Position numbers and translations under genes: made by a program. A stretch of DNA of 23,631 nucleotides from DASVWH01 sp036389715 (GTDB lineage Bacteria > Acidobacteriota > Blastocatellia > Pyrinomonadales > Pyrinomonadaceae): the NCBI GenBank assembly GCA_036389715.1, contig DASVWH010000007.1:1-23631 (forward strand), given 5' to 3'. The notes under the pieces were generated by a model, which worked only from the letters and a program-made list of their open reading frames with translations, was not told the origin of the DNA and searched no databases. Every line of letters starts with the position of its first letter. Position 1 is the stretch's first letter. Positions 1 through 7,061 of this stretch are shown piece by piece.

Positions 1-400
1 TAAACTGCCCGCCGGAGCGATAACGCATCGTCGCCAGCTCGTTAATAATCTGGTCGGCGGCCGGATAGATAAAATCCATGAACTCGATTTCCACTACCGG
101 GCGCAGTCCGAGCATCGCCATCCCGATGGCCGCGCCGACGAGCGCCGTCTCGTTGAGCGGACTGTCAATGACACGCTCCTCGCCGAATCGGTCCAGCAGC
201 CCGGCCGTCACCTGGAAGAAGCCGCCCATCGCCCCGATGTCTTCGCCGAGCAGGTAGACGCGCGCGTCCGTCGCCATCTTCAAGCGCAGGGCATCGTTGA
301 TGGCTTCGCACAGGTTCATCGAAGCGGTCTCCGGCAGCTCATCTGCAAAGGAGCCGGAAGCCTCGGACGCGGACAGTGAAATCTCCGGAATCGTTTTCAT
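1..400 (-). CDS. 2-oxoacid dehydrogenase E1 component, beta subunit (partial)
   Basis: This is the N-terminal 133 codons of the beta subunit of a thiamine-diphosphate 2-oxoacid dehydrogenase (pyruvate or branched-chain type); the 3' end lies beyond the window edge. In the E1 heterotetramer, beta helps form the active site that decarboxylates the 2-oxoacid and passes the acyl group to the E2 lipoyl domain. The frame shows the family signature in order: VYLLGEDIGAMGGFF, ERVIDSPLNE, a Gly/Ala stretch, PVVEIEFMDFIYPAADQI, and RYRSGG at the edge. The ATG is 2 nt after the TAG stop of the alpha subunit, so the two are translated together. About 28 residues precede the usual start of the fold; an internal Met at residue 28 (MNLCEAI) is an alternative start. 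Pyruvate and branched-chain substrates cannot be told apart from this fragment. Confidence 0.93.
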   Translation of the reverse strand, partial: MKTIPEISLSASEASGSFADELPETASMNLCEAINDALRLKMATDARVYLLGEDIGAMGGFFQVTAGLLDRFGEERVIDSPLNETALVGAAIGMAMLGLRPVVEIEFMDFIYPAADQIINELATMRYRSGGQF

Positions 401-402
401 AA

Positions 403-1518
403 CTATCCGAGCACCTCGTCGAGCGCGCGCCGCTGGGCTTCGAGCCTGGGCGTCGGCCTTGCCCAGACATCTTCAAACAGACTCTCGGGCGCGGGCGGCG
501 GGCACGCCTCGGCCTCTCTAATGGCACTGTCCATAGAGGCTGACTGCTCCTTGAGAATCCCTTCCTCCCATTCGGGGCTCCACCATCCCTCTCTCTGCAA
601 GAACTTGCGGCAGCGCAGGATGGGATCGCTGGCCTCCCAGCCCTCCTCCTCTTCAGCCGTGCGGTACAGCGAAGGATTGTCCATCGAAGAATGCAGCCCG
701 CGGCGGTAGGTGACGGCCTCTATCAGGACAGGCCCGCCGCCCGTCCGGGCCCTGCGGGCGGCATCGAGCGTCGCGGCATAGATGGCCAGCACGTCGTTGC
801 CGTCCACCCGCACGCCCTGGATTCCGTAGGCGATGCCCTTGGCGGCGATGGACTCCGAAGCCGTCTGCTTGCTGATCGGGACGGAGAATGCGTACTGGTT
901 GTTTTCGCAGTAGAAGATGGTCGGCGTTCGCAGCACGCCCGCCAGGTTCAGCGCCGCGTGGAAATCGTTGGTTGATGTCCCGCCGTCGCCGAAATAGGTG
1001 ATCGCAACGAGCGTTTGCCCCTTCAATTTCGCCGCGAAGGAGAGCCCCACGGCCTGCGTAATCTGTGTCCCGATAGGGCTCGAAACGCTGACGAAGTTGA
1101 CGGAGCTGTCGCCGAAGTGCATCGGGAGCTGACGGCCGAGAGAGAGATCGTCGGCGTTGCCGTAGAGCTGGTTTAAGAGAGCCAGCGGCGAGCCCTTGCG
1201 AAAGAGATAAACGCCCGCGACGCGGTAAGAGGGAAAGACCCAATCCTCTGGCCGGAGCGCAAAGACCGAGCCGATCTGGTTGGCCTCCTGGCCCGTGCTC
1301 GGGTTACAGAAGGCGATGCGCCCCGCACGCTGGAGCGCGAGCACCTGCGTGTCGAAAGTCCGCACGTAGAGCATCCAGCGAAACATCTCCAGGCACAGGG
1401 CTCTGTCCGGCTTGAGAGTCGCGTCGGCAATGAAATTGCCGTCCAGATCAATCAGTTGCAGCGGCGGCGGAGCGGGCCGCGTTTCATTCACCGCTCCGTC
1501 CTCAATGGCACGGTTCAT
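403..1518 (-). CDS. 2-oxoacid dehydrogenase E1 component, alpha subunit
   Basis: A 371-aa protein of normal length for the thiamine-diphosphate-binding alpha subunit of pyruvate or branched-chain 2-oxoacid dehydrogenase. The ThDP/Mg motif begins GDGG at residues 177-180 and ends with the Asn pair at 206-207 (CENNQYAFS). The SSPIGTQITQAVG stretch (146-158) and the loop YRRGLHSSMDNPSLYR (271-286) are family hallmarks; the His-Ser loop resembles branched-chain E1 alpha slightly more than PDH alpha, so a branched-chain substrate is possible. The start codon overlaps the stop of the upstream radical SAM gene as ATGA, which suggests translational coupling. The beta subunit follows after 2 nt. No E2 or E3 gene is in the window; they may lie beyond the left edge. 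Confidence 0.95.
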   Translation of the reverse strand: MNRAIEDGAVNETRPAPPPLQLIDLDGNFIADATLKPDRALCLEMFRWMLYVRTFDTQVLALQRAGRIAFCNPSTGQEANQIGSVFALRPEDWVFPSYRVAGVYLFRKGSPLALLNQLYGNADDLSLGRQLPMHFGDSSVNFVSVSSPIGTQITQAVGLSFAAKLKGQTLVAITYFGDGGTSTNDFHAALNLAGVLRTPTIFYCENNQYAFSVPISKQTASESIAAKGIAYGIQGVRVDGNDVLAIYAATLDAARRARTGGGPVLIEAVTYRRGLHSSMDNPSLYRTAEEEEGWEASDPILRCRKFLQREGWWSPEWEEGILKEQSASMDSAIREAEACPPPAPESLFEDVWARPTPRLEAQRRALDEVLG

Positions 1519-2933
1519 TTACTGATGGCCCTTTGCAGCGGCTCGATGGAGACCAGGGGAGGTATCGCCAGCCCGGCGGTCTCCGCAGGTTGTATCACCC
1601 GCTGAGGGGGCGGGGCAGACTCGAAAAAGTTTCGCTCCTGCGGCCTCCCGCGCAGCAGGTTGTGGAAGCTGGAGAGGAAGAATGAATGAGCATCGCGCGG
1701 CCCTTTCTTCTTCACCAGCTGCTGCCTGAGCTTGCCCATGAACCTGAAAACATGCGCCTCCGAGTTGAACATCTCGTAGCCGTATTCGAGCAGCATCTGT
1801 CCATCCTCGCGGCTCAGGTGAGGATGATTCCAAACCAGGTGCTTGCCGTCGAACTTGGACCAGTCGGAAGTGTCTATCCCGTACTTTTGAATATCATCCC
1901 AGAGGGGCGTCTCCGGGAACGGCGTCGCGATATAGATTTTCATGAAGTCTGGCTTCAACTTCTGAAGCTCCTGAAAGTCTCGCTTGACGCTTTCCACCGT
2001 GTCTCCCTCGAAGCCTATGATATAGGTCCCGGTGACGATGATGTTGCGCTCATGGAGGCGCTCAAGCATGTCAATCGTCGTTTCGACGGTCATCTTCTTC
2101 TTGATCTCTTTGAGAGTGGCGGGATTCATACTCTCAATTCCGATGACGACGCCGATCAGTCCGCTGTCATGCCACTCGTCCAGGTTCTTTCCCAGGATGT
2201 CCGACCTGGTCATGACGCCCCACGGCATCTCGTACTTGCGTAAGAGCGAGACCACTTCCTGCGCGTGTGCGCGCGAGATTCCGAAAATCTCGTCGTAGAT
2301 CAGGACCACCTGCACCTCTTGCTCTTTGTAGTAGCGGATGACACGCTCGATGCTCTCCAGCGGAGTGTCAACGACGTTCGGGGCGAAGGAGGGCGTCTGG
2401 CAGAAGGTGCATTTAAGCGGGCAGCCGCGCGCCGTGTAAAGCCAGCTGGTGCGAATCATGGTGTTCGGCAGGGGCTTCAGCCCGATGCCGTCTATCAGGG
2501 GCGGGTGAATCAGCGGCCCCAGCTCGACGCCTAATTTCTCCGCTATCGGTATTTCCGAATAGCCCGTGAACACTTCGTCGAAGTTGGCCCTGATGAGCGG
2601 ATTCATAGCGCCGTAGTTACCGGCCCAAAGCTCTTTGATACCCTGCTTGCGCGCGTAGTCGGCCATCTGCAAAACTTCGTTCGTCCCATCCGTGAAGAAG
2701 GAGAAGCCGACGATGTCCCAGCCGCGACTCAAAACCTGCGTGTACTCTTCCCAGGTCGGGAATTCCAGAATCTCGATTTGCGGAAAATTCTGCTTGATGA
2801 AGCGCAGGCCCGGCCACATGATTCTCGGCTGGCTCAACTGGATGGCGCTATTGCGTTTCGTGTGATAGCCGTAAAAATCGAAACCCGCCTGGTTGTGCGG
2901 CGAGACAAACAATATCCTGGGATTGTCTTTCAT
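1515..2933 (-). CDS. Radical SAM protein with N-terminal Rossmann-like (B12-binding-type) domain
   Basis: A 472-aa protein. Residues about 1-150 form a Rossmann-like region of the kind seen in B12-binding-domain radical SAM proteins, but the cobalamin-ligand motif DxHxxG is not visible, so corrinoid binding is doubtful. The radical SAM cluster motif is C171xxxC175xxC178 (ARGCPLKCTFCQ), followed by typical Elp3/MiaB-like barrel features (IYDEIFG, GVVIGIESMN, TGTYIIGFEGDT). The last 100 residues or so are an extra C-terminal region ending in a Pro-rich tail. The start is set by the strong ribosome site GGAGGGAGAG directly upstream of the ATG. It lies 108 nt after the HgcAB-like gene and overlaps the E1 alpha start. 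The substrate is unknown; the neighbours point to a corrinoid, acyl or lipid reaction. Confidence 0.88.
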   Translation of the reverse strand: MKDNPRILFVSPHNQAGFDFYGYHTKRNSAIQLSQPRIMWPGLRFIKQNFPQIEILEFPTWEEYTQVLSRGWDIVGFSFFTDGTNEVLQMADYARKQGIKELWAGNYGAMNPLIRANFDEVFTGYSEIPIAEKLGVELGPLIHPPLIDGIGLKPLPNTMIRTSWLYTARGCPLKCTFCQTPSFAPNVVDTPLESIERVIRYYKEQEVQVVLIYDEIFGISRAHAQEVVSLLRKYEMPWGVMTRSDILGKNLDEWHDSGLIGVVIGIESMNPATLKEIKKKMTVETTIDMLERLHERNIIVTGTYIIGFEGDTVESVKRDFQELQKLKPDFMKIYIATPFPETPLWDDIQKYGIDTSDWSKFDGKHLVWNHPHLSREDGQMLLEYGYEMFNSEAHVFRFMGKLRQQLVKKKGPRDAHSFFLSSFHNLLRGRPQERNFFESAPPPQRVIQPAETAGLAIPPLVSIEPLQRAISK

Positions 2934-3041
2934 CTCTCCCTCCTTGAGTTCGCCCGCCGGGGCAAACTCATCAGGAACAAAGGCGGATGTGCAAATGCAG
3001 GAAGCGACGGCCTCGCAGGGCGTTTAGTGCCCGGACGCGCG

Positions 3042-4373
3042 TTAGGCTGGACGGGCTGACGCGCGTTCGGGTATCACTTCACCCGCTATCACTTCGTCCA
3101 GGTCGTCCGCCGCGACGGCAGACTCGACTTCCCTTCTTGACTCGCCAGCGCCATTTCCATTCCCGTTTCCATTCGCGCCCTTGCTGCTCTCGATGACCAC
3201 CGGCAGCCCGTTGCGAAACGTGGTCGGCGCGTTGATCCAGCGGTCCTCGTCGCGCAGGTGCGACCAGTCGCGCGAGACCAGATACTCCAGGTTCGCGATG
3301 CTCTTGACATCGCCTTTGTATTGCCCCGTATTGCGGTTGAAGATGGCGTCCGTCGGGCACTGCTTGACACAGGCGAGACATTCCTCGCAGGCGTCCGGCT
3401 TGACCGCGACCACCGTCTTGACCTCCTCCCGCCTGGCCGCGAAGACAGCCGTCGGGCAGACCAGCACGCACTGCATACAGTTGATGCAGAGTTCCGGGTC
3501 AATCACCGGGTTGAAGAGACTCAGGTAATCACCCTCGGTCAGCCAGTGCTTGAGGCTCGTCTTGTGGAGCGGAGTGCTTCCGCATTGGTCCAGCACCATC
3601 AGCAGGATTGCGCCGAGCATCAGCACTCCCCAGAGAATGTGGTCCGAGAGAGCCCAGCCTCGCCAGAGGCCGAACGCCGTCTGCGCGCCCAACAGGATGA
3701 GCGTCTGGAGCCCGGCCCTGCGCCAGCGGCGTTCCTCCGGGAAGAACGGATAGAGGCAGAACCCGAAGAGATAGATGAGGAAGATCAGGCCGATCACGCG
3801 CCCGATGAAGGCGGGCCAGAAGATGAGTCCGAGCCCGATGGTCATCGCGTAAGCCAGCGCCGTGGCCAGCGCCTGCTCAAGGCGGTCCTGGAAGCCGAAC
3901 TTGACCAGGTACATATCGCTCGTGCGCTTGAGCCCGTTCTTGATGTAGCGCGGCAGGTCGTTGAGATGCGTCGGCCCCCAGTGGATATTGAAGCCCGTCT
4001 CGCGTTTGACGGCCTGGATGTCAACGCCGGGCGCGGCATAAACCGGCGTGATGATCCGGCGATGCTTGACGATGTCCTTGAGGCCCGCGACGTTGATCGC
4101 ATCAATGATGTCGTAATCAGAGAACTCGTTCATCCCGACGGCGCACCAGATATTGCAGCCCCGCGAATTGGCCACCAGGAGATAACAGTCAATGGAGCTG
4201 AGCTTGAGCTTGCGCAGGATGCGCTTGACGGTCAGCGTGTAATTGCCGCTCACGAAGACGGGCGACTTCTCGTCAGGATTCCCCACCCTGATTAAGCCGA
4301 GCTTACACGGAAAGTTGTAATAGCGAAAAAAAGTATGAAACAACTCCCAGAAGAATTCCTTGACTCGCGCCAT
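3042..4373 (-). CDS. HgcA-HgcB-like fusion: membrane corrinoid protein joined to 2x[4Fe-4S] ferredoxin
   Basis: A 443-aa protein. Residues about 38-145 match the corrinoid-binding domain of HgcA/CFeSP-type proteins: FVSGNYTLTV, then the cap-helix motif N74-I-W-C77-A-V-G80, then HRRIITPVYAAPGVDIQ and GFNIHWGPTHLNDLP. Cys77 is the equivalent of the cobalt-ligating Cys of HgcA. About four hydrophobic segments follow (167-262). A bacterial-ferredoxin domain has clusters C296xxC299xxC302xxxC306P and C329xxC332xxC335xxxC339P, as in HgcB. A Gly/Asn-rich tail closes the protein. In canonical HgcA the motif reads NVWCA(A/G)GK; here Met replaces Lys, and the extra Cys residues typical of HgcB after its second cluster are missing. 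It is therefore probably a related methyl-corrinoid system, not a proven mercury methylase. The start is supported by AGGGAGA 6-7 nt upstream. A methyltransferase gene lies upstream and a radical SAM gene downstream. Confidence 0.85.
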   Translation of the reverse strand: MARVKEFFWELFHTFFRYYNFPCKLGLIRVGNPDEKSPVFVSGNYTLTVKRILRKLKLSSIDCYLLVANSRGCNIWCAVGMNEFSDYDIIDAINVAGLKDIVKHRRIITPVYAAPGVDIQAVKRETGFNIHWGPTHLNDLPRYIKNGLKRTSDMYLVKFGFQDRLEQALATALAYAMTIGLGLIFWPAFIGRVIGLIFLIYLFGFCLYPFFPEERRWRRAGLQTLILLGAQTAFGLWRGWALSDHILWGVLMLGAILLMVLDQCGSTPLHKTSLKHWLTEGDYLSLFNPVIDPELCINCMQCVLVCPTAVFAARREEVKTVVAVKPDACEECLACVKQCPTDAIFNRNTGQYKGDVKSIANLEYLVSRDWSHLRDEDRWINAPTTFRNGLPVVIESSKGANGNGNGNGAGESRREVESAVAADDLDEVIAGEVIPERASARPA

Positions 4374-4540
4374 ATAGATTCTCCCTAGTGCTTTGAGGTG
4401 TCGGCTCTTAGCGGGCGTGAAGTCCTCTTGCGCCGACCTCCAATTGTGGAATCGTGATGTGGCAGGCCAGCCTCTTTCACCGGATTGACAGTCGAAAGGA
4501 GAGTGGCTCTGCCACGGCTGCTCACTGAGGATTGGTGCTC
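4374..4540. other. Spacer between methyltransferase and HgcAB-like genes
   Basis: A 167-nt spacer. Apart from the ribosome site of the downstream gene I see no coding frame, no convincing promoter and no hairpin followed by a T-tract, so read-through from the methyltransferase gene is plausible. Confidence 0.5.
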
Positions 4541-5272
4541 TTAAACACTGAATGTAGGCTCGGCCAGCACCTGCTGCTGCTGTTGCTGAAACTCGCGCTC
4601 GACGCCCTTTTCGGCCGCTTTCTTCTCGGCGAAGACCAGTTGAAAAGCGCTGGCCGCCGATGTCACTACGCGCTGAACGTCGAAGCCCGCCGACCGGATA
4701 ATCCCGCGCAGGTCGCTGATCGGGAAGAGGGCGCGGCGCAGAAGCAGAAACTGCGGAATCCAGAAGAGGACCATGCCCGCCTGATAGACCAGGCGCGGAA
4801 CCGTTTTCTCCGGCCAGACCTCGTCGGCTATCAGCAGCCGCCCGCCCGGACGCAGCAGCCGCTTACAGTCCTGAAGAATGTAGTCCAGGTACTCGCGCGG
4901 AAACTCTCCCAGGGCCATCGTCGAAGTCACGACATCGAAGCTCTCGTCCGCAAAGTGTTTGCGCAGCTGTGTGACGCTGTCCTGAATCACCGTCAAGCGG
5001 TCGCCGAGATTGGCCGCGGCGGCATTCTTTTCCGACTGCTTGAGCATGAACTCCGAAGAGTCCAGGCCCGTCACGGTGGCTCCCTTTTTGAGACAGCGAA
5101 CGGCCAGCGTCCCGGTCCCGCAGCCGATGTCGAGGACGTTATCGCCGGGCCGGATTTCCTCGGCAATCTGATCCTTGATCTTGTCCAGCCGCCCGCCCGT
5201 CATGAACTTAACTGCCCAGTCATAACGCTCCGGGGCAACCTCCACGAACTTCATCCACCCGTACATCAGCAT
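4541..5272 (-). CDS. Class I SAM-dependent methyltransferase (UbiE/MenG-like fold)
   Basis: A 243-aa methyltransferase. The SAM-binding motif I is VLDIGCGTG (46-54), the acidic residue at the end of strand 2 is D71 (TGLDSS), and later motifs are SFDVVTSTMALGEFP and LLRPGGRLLIADE. The frame is open to 5563, but translation should start at 5272: GAGGAGGAC lies at ideal spacing and the fold begins there, while the upstream 97 codons look like non-coding Arg/Ser-rich sequence. A hydrophobic stretch at 161-180 (QAGMVLFWIPQFLLL) suggests membrane association, as in quinone or lipid methyltransferases. The C-terminus carries a six-Gln run. The gene is 167 nt upstream of the HgcAB-like gene on the same strand, so it may supply or use methyl groups in the same pathway; the substrate is not known. 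Confidence 0.9.
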   Translation of the reverse strand: MLMYGWMKFVEVAPERYDWAVKFMTGGRLDKIKDQIAEEIRPGDNVLDIGCGTGTLAVRCLKKGATVTGLDSSEFMLKQSEKNAAAANLGDRLTVIQDSVTQLRKHFADESFDVVTSTMALGEFPREYLDYILQDCKRLLRPGGRLLIADEVWPEKTVPRLVYQAGMVLFWIPQFLLLRRALFPISDLRGIIRSAGFDVQRVVTSAASAFQLVFAEKKAAEKGVEREFQQQQQQVLAEPTFSV

Positions 5273-5468
5273 AGACGTGTCCTCCTCATCTCCGGCTTGC
5301 CCTGCCAGGTGGCAACTCCGCTTCGGGGCGGCGGACAGACCGGACACATTTTTGCCTGCGCCTAAGCTCGCCTCGTCCTGACTGAGGGCAAGCCGGTTGC
5401 TGCGACCGAAACGCAGCCGCGAGTTCACAATGTAAAGCGAATTGACGGGCCCCTGGGAGCCGCCGGAC

Positions 5469-5804
5469 TTACGGAGTTTTCGTGATGTCGCCGGCTTTGC
5501 TGCTCGCCTTGCTGGCCGTTCGCCGGGTGCTCTCGACCTCGTCGTCCTCGCCGAAATAGACATCCGATACTCTCCTCGACGATGCCGAGAGAGTTCGATG
5601 AAATTCTTTGACGGCTTCGGACAGATTCCTCGAAAACTCGTCGCGCCAGTCGGTCACGTTCTCGGAAACCTTATGCTCGGTCGTGTAGGTAGCGGCGGCG
5701 CTCGTCAGCGCTTCGCCGAGCGACCTGACGTGCTCCATGTGAGCGAGCACACCCCTCTTCGCTAATTCAGCTTCGGATTCTCTCGATCTTCTCGGTGTTG
5801 ACAT
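5469..5804 (-). CDS. Small hypothetical protein, 111 aa, helical and charged
   Basis: I do not recognise this protein. The start at 5804 (MSTPRRSRESEAELAK) is chosen because AGAGAGG lies about 5 nt upstream; the frame is open to 5927 but the extra 41 codons have no ribosome site. The product has no Cys, no signal peptide and no membrane segment. The middle (HMEHVRSLGEALTSAA, then DWRDEFSRNLSEAVKEFH) looks like amphipathic helices, followed by a short acidic patch (YFGEDDEVE) and a Lys/Ser/Thr-rich tail. It lies about 200 nt upstream of the methyltransferase start on the same strand. A structural or nucleic-acid-associated role is conceivable but nothing in the sequence shows it. Confidence 0.55.
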   Translation of the reverse strand: MSTPRRSRESEAELAKRGVLAHMEHVRSLGEALTSAAATYTTEHKVSENVTDWRDEFSRNLSEAVKEFHRTLSASSRRVSDVYFGEDDEVESTRRTASKASSKAGDITKTP

Positions 5805-6125
5805 TATCGCCTCTCTGAGAATGAGCAGTACCGGGCCTGGAAGCCGCCCGGCTGATCCAAACCACGACGTGCCTTCTAACCCCCGTACACGAGGCTGCTC
5901 TGCCCGCGCTCGGACTGAATCGCTCACCGGGAGGAGGGCACTTTAAGAAGGGAGCTTGATAAAATCCTGTCCGCTGCCACCGCGTTGTCGCGGTACAGTT
6001 ACAGGCTCTCAATTGCCGGGAATCTCTCTTCGGATGCGCGGGATGCCCAACACGCTGGAGAGGTATCAGGCAACCCGCACAGGCAGAGAAGAACTCTCGG
6101 CGAGCTTTCCCTTGGCTACTTTAGA
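5805..6125. other. Intergenic region, 321 nt
   Basis: No credible gene is seen. The only structured element is a short perfect hairpin, ACCGCG-TTGT-CGCGGT, at 5979-5994; no T-tract follows it on either strand. A minus-strand frame at 5767-6012 lacks a ribosome site and overlaps the better-supported 111-aa gene. Confidence 0.5.
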
Positions 6126-6455
6126 TTAGCGCTGTGACAAGGCGGCGTGCGCCATGGTTGCGTGCGCTGCATGTGCTGGCGCTGCGGCCGAATGAAGCGC
6201 TCCTGCCCCGTGAGCAGGCGCTGCCGCTCCGGCAGCCGCTGTCGCTGGCCCCGCATGGGCCGCGTGTGCCGGGAGAGCCGCGTGGGCTGCCGGGAGGGCC
6301 GCATGAGCTGGCCCCGCGTGCGACGCGTGTGCTGGTGCTGCGTGGGCGGCATGAGCCGGGATGGCTGCGTGAGCCGGGCCCGCATGCGCGGCATGGCCGG
6401 GCGCTGCTGCCAGACCGGAGCCTCCGTGAACCGCTGCTAGAAGTAAAGGTAACAT
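6126..6455 (-). CDS. Small histidine/alanine-rich repeat protein
   Basis: A 109-aa protein built almost entirely of Ala, His, Pro and Gly. I count 17 His and no Cys, mostly in units of the type PAHAAHAG. The N-terminus is short and hydrophobic (MLPLLLAAV) but has no basic residue, so a standard signal peptide is uncertain. Translation is supported by a near-perfect ribosome site AAGGAGAT 7 nt before the ATG. The evenly spaced His residues could bind Ni, Zn, Cu or Co ions, or haem; this is inference. Low complexity means the other frames are also open, giving Arg-rich readings without a ribosome site. It sits upstream of the operon with the corrinoid protein, separated by about 320 nt, so a link with cobalt or metal handling is possible but unproven. 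Confidence 0.6.
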   Translation of the reverse strand: MLPLLLAAVHGGSGLAAAPGHAAHAGPAHAAIPAHAAHAAPAHASHAGPAHAALPAAHAALPAHAAHAGPATAAAGAAAPAHGAGALHSAAAPAHAAHATMAHAALSQR

Positions 6456-7061
6456 TGAGGTATCTCCTTTTGGATTAAGGTTTCCTTGCGAGGAATTTGA
6501 GTCTTCAAGAATCTAGATTCCGCAATTCTCCACCAAGACACTTGCGCCACTTGCGCCGTCAGTTCAGAGCCCGGCGCGTTGCTTTAAAATCTGACCAGGG
6601 GGCCCACCGTGTTTGATGACCTTAGTATTACTTGTACCCAGCGGAATGCATCTGTGCGAACGATAGAGGGCCACCCGCCGATTCTTCTCGAGCAAGGGAT
6701 GTGTGGCTCTCTCTGGATGGCCATTGGGGCTCTTCTTTTCAAATGGACGGCTTCGCAAAGCCATCTCGATTGATTCGGGAAATCTGCCGTCTTCAGTTGC
6801 CTGAAGGTAGCACTTGACTCGCATGAGGCAATGATGTTCGTTTATCACGGAATCCGTATTCTGTCAACAACTTTCTAGGTCGAGCGCCTCTCGCTTGAAG
6901 AGCTATGACAGACGAAAATCGCGGTTTTTGCACAGTAAAAACGGCCTCATCGCAAAAGAGAGGTGTGAACGAAGAGCGCTCCAAAACGTCATTCACAAAC
7001 GCTCCGCGGGCCCGGAAATCGCGCCTCCCTGCGCCTGCCGCGCCTGGACCAGCCGACACTG
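6456..7061. other. Intergenic region, 606 nt, lower GC, no clear gene
   Basis: This stretch is less GC-rich than its surroundings. Short frames occur on both strands (for example 6564-6848 minus from a GTG, and 6905-7114 plus), but none has a convincing ribosome site or recognisable domain. Structured elements are a perfect 12-bp palindrome GAATCTAGATTC at 6509-6520 and TTCCT-TGCG-AGGAA at 6481-6494, both in the leader of the His-rich gene. A minus-strand TTGACA hexamer at 6862-6867 has only poor -10 partners. The stretch may be a decayed gene or a long leader. Confidence 0.4.

Noticed and set aside
3258..4295. Plus-strand 345-aa open frame
   Set aside because: Antisense to the HgcAB-like gene, which has clear domains; the composition is that of a reverse-frame shadow.
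3042..4373. Calling this gene a proven mercury methylase
   Set aside because: The key motif differs from canonical HgcA and the extra HgcB Cys residues are missing; only relatedness is claimed.
5273..5563. N-terminal extension of the methyltransferase frame
   Set aside because: A strong ribosome site and the start of the fold are at 5272; the upstream part looks non-coding.
6839..6867. Promoter with TTGACA on the minus strand
   Set aside because: The best -10 candidates (TAAACG, ATAAAC) are poor and no supported gene starts close by.
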